This document shows, in pieces, positions 1 through 9,564 of a stretch of DNA of 64,000 nt. Under the pieces are notes generated by a model. It did not search any database, was not told the origin of the DNA, and worked only from the letters and a program-made list of their open reading frames with translations. The first letter of the stretch is position 1; every line of letters begins with the position of its first letter. The translations under genes were made by a program, and so were the position numbers. Source of the DNA: Streptomyces collinus (GTDB lineage: Bacteria; Actinomycetota; Actinomycetes; Streptomycetales; Streptomycetaceae); the NCBI RefSeq assembly GCF_031348265.1, contig NZ_CP133771.1, forward strand, positions 2,356,001 through 2,420,000, given 5' to 3'.

Positions 1-793
<793 letters not shown>

Positions 794-846
794 GGAACAG
801 TCCCTTCGCCGCAGGTGCCTGACGAAGGGTCAGTGTGACGGGCGTC

Positions 847-1536
847 TCACTCGTCGTCGAGGCCGCGCTCTATCGCGTACCTGACGAGCTCGACGCGGTT
901 GTGCAACTGGAGCTTGCCCAACGTGTTCTGGACGTGGTTCTGCACCGTGCGGTGGGAGATGACCAGGCGTTCGGCGATCTGCTTGTAGCTCAGGCCCTTG
1001 GCGACCAGCCGCAGCACCTCGGTCTCGCGGTCGGTGAGCCGGGGCGCCTTGGGTTCGTCGGTGTCGGGGGCGGGGGCGGGCTCGGAGGCCAGGCGGCGGT
1101 ACTCGCCGAGGACCAGTCCGGCCAGGCCGGGGGTGAAGACCGGGTCGCCGACGGCCGTGCGGCGGACCGCGTCCTGGAGCTCGCCGGTGGAGGCCGACTT
1201 CAGCAGATAGCCGGTCGCGCCGGACTTCACGGCCTCCAGGACGTCGGCGTGCTCGCCGCTCGCGGACAGCACGAGGACGCGCAGCGCGGGGTTCTCGCCG
1301 ACGACCTCCTTGCAGACCTGGACGCCGGGCTTGCCGGGCAGGTTCAGGTCGAGCACGAGGACGTCGGGCGCGGCGGCCTTGGCGCGGCGTACGGCCTGCT
1401 CGCCGTCGCCCGCGGTGGCGACCACCTCGAAGCCCGACTCGGCCAGGTCGCGGGCGACGGCGTCGCGCCACATGGGGTGGTCGTCGACGACCATGACCCT
1501 GATCGGGTCCTGCCGGTCTGCGCTGGTCTCCGTCAT
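847..1536 (-). CDS. macR: NarL/LuxR-type response regulator, MacR-like
   Basis: This 229-residue regulator has an N-terminal receiver (VMVVDDHPMWRD with the acidic pair, and VLVLDLNLPG with the phospho-accepting Asp) and a C-terminal LuxR helix-turn-helix (LTDRETEVLRLVAKGLSYKQ, then SHRTVQNHV). Its ATG overlaps the TGA of the upstream kinase gene as ATGA, so translation is probably coupled, and GGAG lies at normal distance. The kinase resembles the MacS family, so this is called MacR, a pleiotropic regulator of development and membrane protein genes in S. coelicolor. The assignment rests on family resemblance recalled from memory; the response-regulator call itself is secure. Confidence 0.88.
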   Translation of the reverse strand: MTETSADRQDPIRVMVVDDHPMWRDAVARDLAESGFEVVATAGDGEQAVRRAKAAAPDVLVLDLNLPGKPGVQVCKEVVGENPALRVLVLSASGEHADVLEAVKSGATGYLLKSASTGELQDAVRRTAVGDPVFTPGLAGLVLGEYRRLASEPAPAPDTDEPKAPRLTDRETEVLRLVAKGLSYKQIAERLVISHRTVQNHVQNTLGKLQLHNRVELVRYAIERGLDDE

Positions 1537-2759
1537 CGCTGCTCCGCCTTCCCCCGTGTGTCCGTCACGTCCTTCGGTACCTTCAGCTCGACCTCCGTGC
1601 CCTGTCCCGGCACCGAGATCAGTTCCGCGCTGCCGCCGAGGTCGCGCAGCCGGCCGCGGATGGACAGGGCGACGCCGAGCCGCCCCTCGCCCTCGGCCTG
1701 GACGAGCCGCCCCTCCGGGATGCCGGGGCCGTCGTCCCGGACGGTGACGATCACCTCGTCCGGCTCGTCCTCGACGAGGATCCACGCGCGCGCGTCCTGA
1801 CCGGCATGCCGGCGGACGTTGTCCAGGGCGGCCCCGACGGCTGCGGCGACCTCCCGGGCGGCGGCCGGCGCCAGCGGTACGGGCGCGCCGGGCTCCGCGA
1901 GGCTGACCAGGGCACCCGCGTACGGCGCGAGCAGGGCGCGCAGGTCGACGGGGCCGCTCGGCTCCGGCTCCTCGTCGACGGCCCGGACGAGCGCGCCCTC
2001 GGCGGCGTCCTCCGAGACCCGCGAGACGGGCACGAGGCCGCCGGAGACCAGGGTGCGCAGCGCGACCTCCTGCTCACCGGCCATCCGGCCCAGCTCGGCC
2101 GCCTCTCCGCCGAGCACGGCCCCGCGGCGCTGCACCATCGCCAGCACCTGGAGCACGCTGTCGTGGATGTCCCGGGCGAGGCGCTCCCGCTCGCGCGTCG
2201 CGGCCTCGATCTCCAGGGCGCGGGCGAGGGTGCGCTCGGAGGCCCGGGCGACCTCGACGACGTAGCCGATGGCGACGGAGGCGATGCAGACCAGGATGAC
2301 GTTGTGGACGGTGTCGCGGGCCGGGCTGCCGCGCTCGACCAGGTTGGCTACGGCCACGAGGCCGGAGGCGAGGGCCGCCCAGCGCCAGCCGCCCTTGATG
2401 GCGAAGGCGAGGACGGCACCGGCGGTCCAGATCGACGGCAGCGTCGGGCCACCCGCCTGGACCCGCTCGTGGGCGTCGGCGACGGGCGTGAGCAGGATGC
2501 CGGTGACGGCGATGGTGAGGTCGGCGGCGAGGAACCGCTTGGTGCAGCGGGCGGCGTTCGCGACGCGGGGCAGCGTGGCCAGGGTCCAGGCGCACAGCAC
2601 GGCGAAGTAGGCGACGGCGACCCAGGGGCGGGTGAACTCGTCGTAGGCGGTGGCGAACAGGCCGACCGCGTACAGCATCGTGAGCACCCGGTACCCGGTG
2701 AGGGCACGCCACAGGGGCTGCTCGACCGACATCCTCATGACTCGCTCGCGCTTGGCCAT
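1533..2759 (-). CDS. macS: MacS-family sensor histidine kinase
   Basis: This is a 408-residue membrane kinase. The first roughly 175 residues contain about five hydrophobic segments with short loops, so it probably senses a membrane signal. They are followed by a HisKA_3 dimerisation helix (ERERLARDIHDSVLQVLAMV, phospho-His near residue 198) and an HATPase_c domain with the N-box DNVRRHAG and the G-box DDGPGIPEG. It should phosphorylate the regulator whose start codon overlaps its stop. Three in-frame ATGs lie within 28 bases (2759, 2738, 2732). The longest was kept because GGGGGAG lies upstream, although the spacing is short, so the true start may be one of the other two. Confidence 0.88.
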   Translation of the reverse strand: MAKRERVMRMSVEQPLWRALTGYRVLTMLYAVGLFATAYDEFTRPWVAVAYFAVLCAWTLATLPRVANAARCTKRFLAADLTIAVTGILLTPVADAHERVQAGGPTLPSIWTAGAVLAFAIKGGWRWAALASGLVAVANLVERGSPARDTVHNVILVCIASVAIGYVVEVARASERTLARALEIEAATRERERLARDIHDSVLQVLAMVQRRGAVLGGEAAELGRMAGEQEVALRTLVSGGLVPVSRVSEDAAEGALVRAVDEEPEPSGPVDLRALLAPYAGALVSLAEPGAPVPLAPAAAREVAAAVGAALDNVRRHAGQDARAWILVEDEPDEVIVTVRDDGPGIPEGRLVQAEGEGRLGVALSIRGRLRDLGGSAELISVPGQGTEVELKVPKDVTDTRGKAEQR

Positions 2760-2787
2760 CTCCCCCGCCCCCCGACCGAAGCCCCGG

Positions 2788-3585
2788 CTAGGGCTCGGTC
2801 CGCCGCCGCTCCTGCTCCTGCTTTTCCTTCTCGGCCTGTTCCTTCTCGGCCCGCGCGAGAGCGGCCTTGGCCGCCTTCTCGGCTTCCTTCTCCGCCTTCG
2901 CCGCTTCCGTGAGCTGCCGCTTCATGGCCGTCGCGTACATGTCGACGTACTCCTGGCCGGAGAGGTTCATGATCTCGTACATGACCTCGTCGGTCACCGC
3001 GCGCAGCACGAACCGGTCGTGCTCCATGCCCTGGTAGCGGCTGAAGTCCAGGGGCTTGCCGATCCGGATGCCGGGCCGCATCAGCTTCGGCATGACCTTT
3101 CCGGGCGGCTGGATCTTCTCCGTGTCGATCATGGCGACGGGGATGACCGGCGCGCCCGTGGCGAGCGCCACGCGCGCGAGGCCACCCGGCTTGCCCCGGT
3201 AGAGCCGCCCGTCGGGCGAGCGCGTGCCCTCCGGGTAGATCCCGAACAGCTCACCGCGCTCCAGCACCTCTACGCCGCTCTTGATGGCGGCCTCACCCGC
3301 GCCGCGCGCCCCGGAGCGGTCCACGGGGAGCTGCCCGACCCCCTTGAAGAAGGCGGCCGTCATCCGGCCCTTCACGCCGGGCGTGGTGAAGTACTCGGCC
3401 TTCGCGATGAAGGTGACCTTGCGGTCGAGGACGGCGGGCAGGAAGAACGAGTCTGAGAACGACAGGTGATTGCTCGCCAGGATCGCAGCGCCCTCGGCGG
3501 GTACGTTCTCCAGGCCCTCCACCCAGGGTCTGAAGGCGAGCTTCAGCGGACCCCCGATGGTGACCTTCATCGCGCCATACAACAA
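2788..3585 (-). CDS. 1-acyl-sn-glycerol-3-phosphate acyltransferase (PlsC family)
   Basis: This 265-residue protein likely acylates lysophosphatidic acid, or a related lysolipid, at the inner face of the membrane. The family HX4D motif is visible as NHLSFSD near residue 39, and the substrate-binding PEGTRSPDG segment lies near residue 120. The C-terminal 45 residues are a Lys/Glu/Ala-rich helix likely to form a coiled coil. The start is the first of two adjacent TTG codons at 3585, because AGGAGG sits seven bases before it; the downstream ATG at 3570 has no ribosome site. The gene lies upstream of the MacS-like kinase on the same strand, 28 bases apart. Confidence 0.9.
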   Translation of the reverse strand: MLYGAMKVTIGGPLKLAFRPWVEGLENVPAEGAAILASNHLSFSDSFFLPAVLDRKVTFIAKAEYFTTPGVKGRMTAAFFKGVGQLPVDRSGARGAGEAAIKSGVEVLERGELFGIYPEGTRSPDGRLYRGKPGGLARVALATGAPVIPVAMIDTEKIQPPGKVMPKLMRPGIRIGKPLDFSRYQGMEHDRFVLRAVTDEVMYEIMNLSGQEYVDMYATAMKRQLTEAAKAEKEAEKAAKAALARAEKEQAEKEKQEQERRRTEP

Positions 3586-3772
3586 CCGAGTGCCTCCTGT
3601 ATGTGTCGATCAGACCTTAACCCGGAGCACCGTCAAAGGCGCCGACGGCCCTGGTCGGTGTCAGTGCGGTCGCGTACGGTGAAGGTCCCGCGAACGCCGT
3701 GCGACCCCTTCCATGACGTTCCGTGACATTCCGTGATCGTGCCAGTCCCTTCTCACGACCAGGAGGCCGAAG

Positions 3773-4570
3773 GTGCCGGTCCTTGCCGGAGCCGAGCCGT
3801 TTCACCACGAAGGCGGAGAGGTCGCCGTCCTCCTCTGCCACGGCTTCACCGGATCACCGCAGTCGCTGCGCCCCTGGGCGGAGCACCTCGCCGAGCACGG
3901 CCTGACCGTCTCCCTGCCGCTGCTGCCCGGGCACGGCACGCGCTGGGAGGACCTGCGGATCACCGGCTGGCAGGACTGGTACGCGGAGGTGGACCGCGCG
4001 CTGCGTCTGCTGTGCGAGCGCCGCGAGACGGTCTTCGTGGCCGGTCTGTCCATGGGCGGCGCACTCGCCCTGCGGCTGGCCGCCAAGCACGGCGACGCCG
4101 TCCGCGGTGTCATGGTCGTCAACCCCGCGAACAAGGTGCACGGCCTGGCCGCGCACGCCCTGCCGGTGGTGCGCCACCTCGTCCCCGCGACGAAGGGCAT
4201 CGCCAGCGACATCGCCAAGCCGGACGGCAGGGAGCTCGGCTACGACCGGGTGCCGCTGCACGCGGCTCACTCGCTGCGGCAGTTCTTCCAGGCCACCGAC
4301 CGCGAGCTGCCGCAGGTCACGCAGCCGGTGCTGCTGATGCGCAGCCCGCAGGACCATGTGGTGCCGCCCGCCGACTCGGCCCGGATCCTCAGCCGCATCT
4401 CCTCGACGGATGTGAAAGAGGTCATCCTGGAACAGAGCTACCACGTCGCCACGTTGGACCATGACGCGGACCGGATCCACGAGGAGAGCCTCGCGTTCAT
4501 CGGCCGCATCGCGTCCGCCCTCGGCAAGGAGCCCGGGCTCGGCAAGGAAGGGACGACCGCAGGTGGCTGA
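3773..4570 (+). CDS. Alpha/beta-hydrolase, carboxylesterase or monoacylglycerol lipase type
   Basis: This cytoplasmic esterase of 265 residues has no signal peptide. It carries the oxyanion loop HGFTGSP near residue 24, the nucleophile elbow GLSMGG near residue 90, the acid in SPQDHVVP and the catalytic His in QSYHVATLD, which completes the triad. It most resembles the thermostable carboxylesterase (Est30) group acting on short or medium acyl esters. The GTG start follows AGGAGG by six bases. Its last eight bases overlap the start of the next gene, so the two are probably co-translated. It is transcribed divergently from the PlsC gene, which suggests, without proof, a lipid-related role. Confidence 0.85.
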   Translation: MPVLAGAEPFHHEGGEVAVLLCHGFTGSPQSLRPWAEHLAEHGLTVSLPLLPGHGTRWEDLRITGWQDWYAEVDRALRLLCERRETVFVAGLSMGGALALRLAAKHGDAVRGVMVVNPANKVHGLAAHALPVVRHLVPATKGIASDIAKPDGRELGYDRVPLHAAHSLRQFFQATDRELPQVTQPVLLMRSPQDHVVPPADSARILSRISSTDVKEVILEQSYHVATLDHDADRIHEESLAFIGRIASALGKEPGLGKEGTTAGG

Positions 4571-5183
4571 GCACGACTCCGACCGTGAGGGCCGGGAGCC
4601 GGAGGAGCAGGGCGTCCCCTTCGACGAGGAGGCCGCCTGGGCGGCGATCGTCGCCGGGTATGGCGAGGAGCCGCCGGACCCGCCGGGCGCCAAGCCGTTC
4701 AAGTCCATCGAGGACCTGGCCCTGCCGGCGGCCGGGACCAACGACGCCGGGATCGACGGCGGCGACACGGCCGTGAAGTCCGGCGACACCGTCAAGCCGG
4801 CCGAGCCGCGGGAGGCCGAGGAGCCCGGGGACAAGGCCGTGCAGCCCCTGGGAGGCTCCGTCTCGTTCGCGCCGGGCGTCGGCCCGCGCGACTACACCAC
4901 GCCCGAGCCCGCAGAGGACGACTTCGACGAGGACGACGAGGGCCACTTCGTGCCCCCGGAGCCGCCCCCGCTGCCGACCGCCGACCCGACGTCCAAGTTC
5001 GCCTGGCTCGGCGTGCTCGGCGGGCCGGTGCTGCTCCTGCTGGCCGTGCTGCTCGGCTGGGACATGACGTGGTGGCTGGCCACGCTGGGGATCGGCGGGT
5101 TCCTCGGCGGGTTCGCGACGCTGGTGATGCGCATGCGCACGGACGACGAGGACGACGACCCCGGGCGGGGCGCGGTCGTCTAG
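4563..5183 (+). CDS. Acidic membrane-anchored protein of unknown function
   Basis: I do not recognise a named domain in this 206-residue protein. About 145 N-terminal residues are hydrophilic, strongly acidic and rich in Pro and Gly. Two hydrophobic helices follow near the C-terminus (FAWLGVLGGPVLLLLAVLLG and WWLATLGIGGFLGGFATLVM), ending in an acidic tail. It therefore looks like a cytoplasmic disordered arm attached to a two-helix membrane hairpin. The GTG start at 4563 lies inside the esterase gene (eight-base overlap) and has GGAAGGG upstream. The coupling suggests the two products act together, perhaps with this protein bringing the esterase to the membrane; that is inference. Confidence 0.72.
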   Translation: MAEHDSDREGREPEEQGVPFDEEAAWAAIVAGYGEEPPDPPGAKPFKSIEDLALPAAGTNDAGIDGGDTAVKSGDTVKPAEPREAEEPGDKAVQPLGGSVSFAPGVGPRDYTTPEPAEDDFDEDDEGHFVPPEPPPLPTADPTSKFAWLGVLGGPVLLLLAVLLGWDMTWWLATLGIGGFLGGFATLVMRMRTDDEDDDPGRGAVV

Positions 5184-5186
5184 ACC

Positions 5187-5933
5187 CTAGGAAGCGGGAA
5201 CCCTGAGGGCGGCCAGGACCGGAAGGTGGTCCGTGGCCGCCCTCAGGTCCGCGTCGGACACCCCCGGCTGCCCGGTCGGCACGCCGCAGCCCAGGACCTC
5301 GATGCCGTCGGTCGCGAAGATCGCGTCGATGCGCTGGTAGGGGTCGGCGGGGGTCCAGGTGTGTTCGCCGCCCCAGGGGGCCGCGGCCCGGCAGTCGGTC
5401 AGCCGGCCGGCCAGCCGGCGGAAGGCCGGGCCCTCGGGGCGTTCGTTGAGGTCGCCGCCGGCGATCGCGTGCTCCACGCCCAGGCCGGCGAGCCGGTCCA
5501 GGAGCATGCCGGACTGCTCGTAGCGCTCGTCCTTCTGGAGGGACAGGTGGCAGCTGAGCACGCCGAGGCGGGCGCCGGCGATGCGGACGACCGCGGTGGC
5601 GAAACCGCGGCGGTGCAGACCGGGGGTGGGGGGCAGGAGGATGTCCTCCGTGCGTTCGACGGTCACCCGCAGCGAACTGAGGATGGCCGGTCCCGTGGTG
5701 GTGGCGCCGCCGGTGACGATCACCAGGTCGGAGGCGAGGGCCAGGCGGGCGAGTTTCTTGCGCCAGCGGAAGAAGCGCGGGGCTTCCTGGATGAGGACGA
5801 GGTCGGGCTCGCAGGCCCTGATGACGCGGGCCAGGGCATCGGTGTCGTCGCGCATGGAGCGGATGTTGTAGCCGAGAACCCTGATGACTGCGGAACCGTC
5901 GGGTTCTGTACGCGAGTTGGGGAGCAGCGACAT
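5187..5933 (-). CDS. Endonuclease/exonuclease/phosphatase-fold protein
   Basis: This 248-residue protein has the metal-dependent phosphodiesterase motifs of the EEP superfamily in order. They are YNIRSM near residue 22, the metal-binding Glu in LIQEAPRF, a central His in SCHLSLQ, GGDLNERPEG, and a terminal ATDHLPVLA with the catalytic Asp-His pair. Substrates in this superfamily range from DNA and RNA to phosphoinositides and sphingomyelin, and the sequence does not decide between them. It has no signal peptide. Only three bases separate its stop from that of the convergent upstream gene. No ribosome site precedes the ATG at 5933, and the adjacent DNA is a dispersed repeat, so the start is uncertain. 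Confidence 0.82.
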   Translation of the reverse strand: MSLLPNSRTEPDGSAVIRVLGYNIRSMRDDTDALARVIRACEPDLVLIQEAPRFFRWRKKLARLALASDLVIVTGGATTTGPAILSSLRVTVERTEDILLPPTPGLHRRGFATAVVRIAGARLGVLSCHLSLQKDERYEQSGMLLDRLAGLGVEHAIAGGDLNERPEGPAFRRLAGRLTDCRAAAPWGGEHTWTPADPYQRIDAIFATDGIEVLGCGVPTGQPGVSDADLRAATDHLPVLAALRVPAS

Positions 5934-5952
5934 GTGATCAATTTACGCCCGG

Positions 5953-6050
5953 AGGGGCGGGGCGCGGGGTTGGGCGCGAGTGCCGGTCGTTCGTGGCTTG
6001 TCGCGCCCACGCGGCGGAGCCGCACGTCGATACAGCCCCGCGCCCCTGAG
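5953..6050 (+). repeat. Dispersed intergenic repeat, long type (copy A1)
   Basis: This is a stem-forming unit between glkA and the phosphodiesterase gene. The outer arms GGGGCGCGGGG (5959-5969) and CCCCGCGCCCC (6036-6046) pair over 11 bases, and an inner hairpin GCGGC-GGA-GCCGC lies at 6011-6023. The same elements recur near 14.2, 43.0, 44.5 and 60.8 kb. It lies 3' of glkA, where it may also end transcription. Confidence 0.8.
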
Positions 6051-6083
6051 GCGCCTCCCCTGAGGCGCGTCCCCCGAGGGCGT

Positions 6084-7037
6084 CTACATGATCGGGTCGG
6101 GCTCCCGGGCCAGGTCCGCCGCGCCCACCAGGCCGGCCTTGTTGCCCAGTTCCGCCGCGCGGACCTCGGCCACCGGGCGCCAGTTGCCGCCGACCAGCCA
6201 GCGCTTGTACGACTTGCGGATCGGACCCAGGACCAGTTCGCCCTCGTCGGAGAGGCCGCCGCCGACGATGAACGCGGAGGGGTCGAAGAGGGAGGCCAGG
6301 TCGGCGAGGCCCGCGCCGACCCAGCGGGCCAGTTCGCGGTAGGAGTCGACGGCGACCCGGTCGCCCTGGCGGGCGGCCATGGAGATGTGCTTGCCCTCGA
6401 TGCCGTCGGGCGTGCCGTTGCCGAGGCCGAGCAGGGTCTCGGCGTTCTCGGGGGTGGCATTGGCGCGCTGCTTGGCGTACCTCACCAGGGCCCGGCCCGA
6501 CGCGTACTGCTCCCAGCAGCCCTGCGAGCCGCAGCCGCACAGCAGGCCGTCCGGCACCATGCGGATGTGCCCGAACTCGGCGGCCACGCCGAAGTGTCCG
6601 CGGCGCAGCTTGTTGCCGATGATGATGCCGCCGCCGAGGCCGGTGCCCAGCGTGATGCAGATGACGTTGCGGTGGCCCTTGCCCGCGCCGAACTTGTACT
6701 CGCCCCACGCCGCCGCGTTGGCGTCGTTCTCCACGACCACCGGGAGGCCCACGCGAGCCTCGACCTTTTCCTTGAGCGGCTCGTTGCGCCAGTGGATGTT
6801 GGGCGCGAAGTAGACCTCGGAGCGCTGCCGGTTCACGTAGCCGGCGGCGCCGATGCCCACGCCGACGATGTCGTGACCGACGCGAGCGCCGTCCACCGCC
6901 GAGGCGATGGCGTCCACGATGCCCTCAGCCGTGCCCGGGGTCGGCACCTTGTGGGTCGAGAGGATGTTGCCTTCCTCATCGACCACGCCGGCCGCGATCT
7001 TCGTGCCGCCGATGTCGACGCCGATGGTGAGTCCCAT
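6084..7037 (-). CDS. glkA: ROK-family glucokinase
   Basis: Glucokinase phosphorylates glucose to glucose 6-phosphate and, in Streptomyces, is also needed for glucose repression. The 317 residues include the phosphate-binding GVDIGGTKIAAG (6-17), the catalytic Asp105 in ENDANAA, and the ROK zinc site formed by His157 and the CGCGSQGC cluster (Cys167, 169, 174). The ATP-site GTGLGGG lies at 131-137. Length and all key residues match the ROK glucokinases. The ATG follows GAGGGA. The upstream gene encodes the DUF5304 protein that accompanies glkA in S. coelicolor, so the pair probably forms one unit transcribed leftward and ending at repeat A1. Confidence 0.96.
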   Translation of the reverse strand: MGLTIGVDIGGTKIAAGVVDEEGNILSTHKVPTPGTAEGIVDAIASAVDGARVGHDIVGVGIGAAGYVNRQRSEVYFAPNIHWRNEPLKEKVEARVGLPVVVENDANAAAWGEYKFGAGKGHRNVICITLGTGLGGGIIIGNKLRRGHFGVAAEFGHIRMVPDGLLCGCGSQGCWEQYASGRALVRYAKQRANATPENAETLLGLGNGTPDGIEGKHISMAARQGDRVAVDSYRELARWVGAGLADLASLFDPSAFIVGGGLSDEGELVLGPIRKSYKRWLVGGNWRPVAEVRAAELGNKAGLVGAADLAREPDPIM

Positions 7038-7170
7038 GAATCCCTCAGTTTCGGTCGAGCCCCGCTACGGATAACGGTACCCGAGGCCCTGCGGTCGGGT
7101 CGGCGGTCGTCCGCACGGTGGGCACCCCCGGCCGGCCGCACCGGGCCCGCCGCTCGCCGGGGCCGGGGAC

Positions 7171-7671
7171 TCAGTCCAGGTCGATGCGCTCCCCGGGACC
7201 GGCGTCGTCGCCGCCGTCCCGGCGTCCGTCCTGGTCACGGGGGTCGCCTTGATCGTCGCGGCCGGTCCAGCGGCGCTCCTGGGCCTGGACGGCGGAGCGG
7301 TAGGCGGCGAGCAGTTCGTTCCCGGCCGCCGCCAGGTGGTCGAAGACGTCCGGGTTGCGTTCGATGACGGGTTCCACGGCGTCCTTGGCCTGCTGGACGA
7401 CCTGCCGGACCACTTGCTGGGCGGCGGGCCCCGCGACCGCGCCGAGCAGCGGGGACTGGACGCCGGAGAGTTTCTCCGCGACGGCGTCGACGAGCTTCTT
7501 CAGCTCGTCGGCCGCGGAGCCCGGGGGTTTGCCGTACTGAGTGCGGCGGCGGGCCTTCTCCGCCTGGAGGTCCTCGGCGCACGCGGTCGCCCAGGCGTCG
7601 GCGTCGCTCGCCCGCACCTCGTCCGCGGCCTCTTCGCGGGCGGCGCCGGACGGGGAGGGCTCTTCGCTCAT
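7171..7671 (-). CDS. DUF5304 family protein upstream of glkA (SCO2127-like)
   Basis: This 166-residue soluble protein has acidic, disordered ends around a helical core (about residues 45-130) that includes a VVRQVVQQAKDAVEPVIERN stretch. Its family is known as the neighbour of glucokinase in Streptomyces. From recall, the S. coelicolor homologue SCO2127 was reported to stimulate glk expression and to interact with the peptide-binding lipoprotein BldKB. No catalytic motif is visible. The ATG has AGGAG eight bases upstream, and 133 bases separate it from glkA. Naming it a glk-associated regulatory protein follows from synteny and recall, not from a domain. Confidence 0.75.
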   Translation of the reverse strand: MSEEPSPSGAAREEAADEVRASDADAWATACAEDLQAEKARRRTQYGKPPGSAADELKKLVDAVAEKLSGVQSPLLGAVAGPAAQQVVRQVVQQAKDAVEPVIERNPDVFDHLAAAGNELLAAYRSAVQAQERRWTGRDDQGDPRDQDGRRDGGDDAGPGERIDLD

Positions 7672-7775
7672 GACGGACTCCTGACTACGGTTCGTCCCTA
7701 CGACGTTACCCGAACGGGCGTACCGCGTTCACGGGCCGGGGCCGGCCGTTCCTCCCCGGTCCGCCGCCCGCCGTG

Positions 7776-8945
7776 TCACCTGCTCTGCGGCCACAGTCCG
7801 GGGTCGGGCACGAAGCGGATCCGCAGCTCGCCCTCGCGCAGGGCGGCCCCGTCGACGGTGCAGCGGCGCAGCGCGGAGGGCAGCGGGACGATCCGGCGGA
7901 ACCGCCCCGCCGTGACGACGAGTTCGTCGCCGCGCCGGACGAGGTCCAGTTCCTCGCGTATGGCACCGGGTAGCGGGATCTGCCAGACGAGGACGCCGTC
8001 TGCGTCGAGCCGGTCGGTCACGGGCCAGTCGGCCGCGGGGGGTGCCGGCTGCACGCCGGGCACGGCGAGGGCGGTGAGGTCGTCGGTGCCGCGCGGGTCG
8101 TGTCCGAGGTGGGCCACGGTGCGGACGTCGTGGGACTCCCGCCACTCCTCCAGTGTCTTGCGCTGCTGGGCGACGGGGCCGGCGAGCCAGGTGTCCGGGG
8201 ACGCCTCGGGCAGGACGCGGTTGGCGATCACGACGTCGGTGCGCAGACCGCGCAGGGCGAGGCCGAGGCCGGCGGTGCGCAGCGCTTCGGCACCGGCCGG
8301 GCCGGGCTCGGCGACCAGACGTACGACGGTGTCCCGGTCGGCGACGACCGCTTCGACGGCGGCCAGTTCCAGGTCCCAGCGGCCGGCCGTCTCGTAGAGC
8401 CACTCGGCGGGCATGGGGACGCCGGCGAGGCGGCCGAGGACGGGGCGCAGGGCGCGGGCGGCCTGCCGTTCGGCCGGGAGCAGCCGGCGCAGGTAGCGGC
8501 GGAGTTCCTCGGGCAGGGCGAGGAGGGCGAGGGCCTGCGGGGCCGGGGGGAGGTCGACGACGAGGGTGTCGTACTTCTCCGACAGCGCGGCGTCGCGCAG
8601 GGCGCGCAGCAGGGCCAGTTCCTCGGCGCCGGGCAGGGGGGTGAGTTCGTCGGGGTCGAGGCGGGAGGCGCCGAGGAGGTCCAGGGCGGTGGAGGCGCGG
8701 TCCTGGAGTGCGGTGAGGTCCTTGCGGAAGTCCTGGGCGGCGTCGGGGCGCCAGGCGGTGAGCCCGGGGGCGGCCTGGACCGGGGCCGGGCCGGTCGGCA
8801 CCCCCAGGGCGGCACCGAGACTGTCCGTGCGGTCGGTGCCGAGGACGAGGGTGCGGGTGCCCTCGGCCGCCGCGGCCAGGGCGGTCGCGGCCGCGAGGGT
8901 GGTACGACCGCTGCCGCCGGGGCCGGTGATCAGGATGGTGCGCAT
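7776..8945 (-). CDS. ArsA/Get3-like P-loop protein with altered Walker A
   Basis: This 389-residue protein has the ArsA/Get3 layout: an N-terminal P-loop, a switch-like DTLVVDLPPAPQALALLALP segment near residue 140, a long helical insert, and a C-terminal beta-rich region. The Walker A reads GPGGSGRTT at residues 8-16. Family members normally have KGGxGKT. Here the signature Lys is Pro and the P-loop Lys is Arg, so ATP hydrolysis is doubtful. Neighbours on the same strand are an SRPBCC lipid-binding-fold protein and a metallophosphoesterase. No clear ribosome site precedes the ATG. Function is unknown; a nucleotide-binding or pseudo-ATPase scaffold is one reading. Confidence 0.78.
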   Translation of the reverse strand: MRTILITGPGGSGRTTLAAATALAAAAEGTRTLVLGTDRTDSLGAALGVPTGPAPVQAAPGLTAWRPDAAQDFRKDLTALQDRASTALDLLGASRLDPDELTPLPGAEELALLRALRDAALSEKYDTLVVDLPPAPQALALLALPEELRRYLRRLLPAERQAARALRPVLGRLAGVPMPAEWLYETAGRWDLELAAVEAVVADRDTVVRLVAEPGPAGAEALRTAGLGLALRGLRTDVVIANRVLPEASPDTWLAGPVAQQRKTLEEWRESHDVRTVAHLGHDPRGTDDLTALAVPGVQPAPPAADWPVTDRLDADGVLVWQIPLPGAIREELDLVRRGDELVVTAGRFRRIVPLPSALRRCTVDGAALREGELRIRFVPDPGLWPQSR

Positions 8946-9012
8946 GGGGCTGAACGGTACCGGGAGTCGCCGGAGCGCCCGGTGCTGCCGCCGGCCGGCT
9001 GCGCGGCCGGGG

Positions 9013-9453
9013 CTACTTGCCCGCTTCGACCCGCTTCTTCAGCCCGGCCAGCGCCCGGTCGATGATGACCTTCTCCGCCTTGCGCTTGATCATGCCGAGC
9101 ATGGGGATCTTGACGTCCACGGTCAGGACGTACGTGACCTCCGTGCCGCCCGCGCCGGACGGCTTGAGGATGTACGAGCCGTCGAGGGAGCGCAGCATCT
9201 GGGACTTCACCAGCGTCCAGGACACCTCGTTCTCGCCGGTCCAGGTGTACCCGAGGACCTGGTCGTCCTTGATCGCGCCCGCGTCCATGACGAGACGGAC
9301 CTGCTCGGCGCGGCCCTGGGCGTCGGTCTTGAGGACCTCCGCCTCCTTCACCTCGCCGGTCCAGTCCGGGTAGCGGGCGAAGTCGGAGATGACCGCCATG
9401 ACGTCGGCCGGGGCGGCCTCGATGGTGATGCTCGAGCTGGTGTGTTCCGCCAT
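9013..9453 (-). CDS. SRPBCC (polyketide cyclase/dehydrase-like) protein
   Basis: This small 146-residue START/Bet v1-fold protein carries the family hallmark of an N-terminal strand with EAAPADVMAVISDFARYPDW and a C-terminal amphipathic helix ending in RALAGLKKRVEAGK. The fold makes a hydrophobic pocket for a lipid or polyketide-like ligand. No catalytic residues can be assigned. The ATG at 9453 was chosen over the longer frame because GGAGGA lies ten bases before it and the family begins there. It sits 67 bases upstream of the ArsA-like gene on the same strand, so they may be co-transcribed. Confidence 0.83.
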   Translation of the reverse strand: MAEHTSSSITIEAAPADVMAVISDFARYPDWTGEVKEAEVLKTDAQGRAEQVRLVMDAGAIKDDQVLGYTWTGENEVSWTLVKSQMLRSLDGSYILKPSGAGGTEVTYVLTVDVKIPMLGMIKRKAEKVIIDRALAGLKKRVEAGK

Positions 9454-9564
9454 CGCCGTGGCTCCTCCAGATGCGGGCCGGTAAGACGTCTTACTGCGCA
9501 CGTGTGTGCAGCGTGAAGGCTACCGCGCACGGGACCCGCGGATCTCACCCGACCTGGGCCGTCC

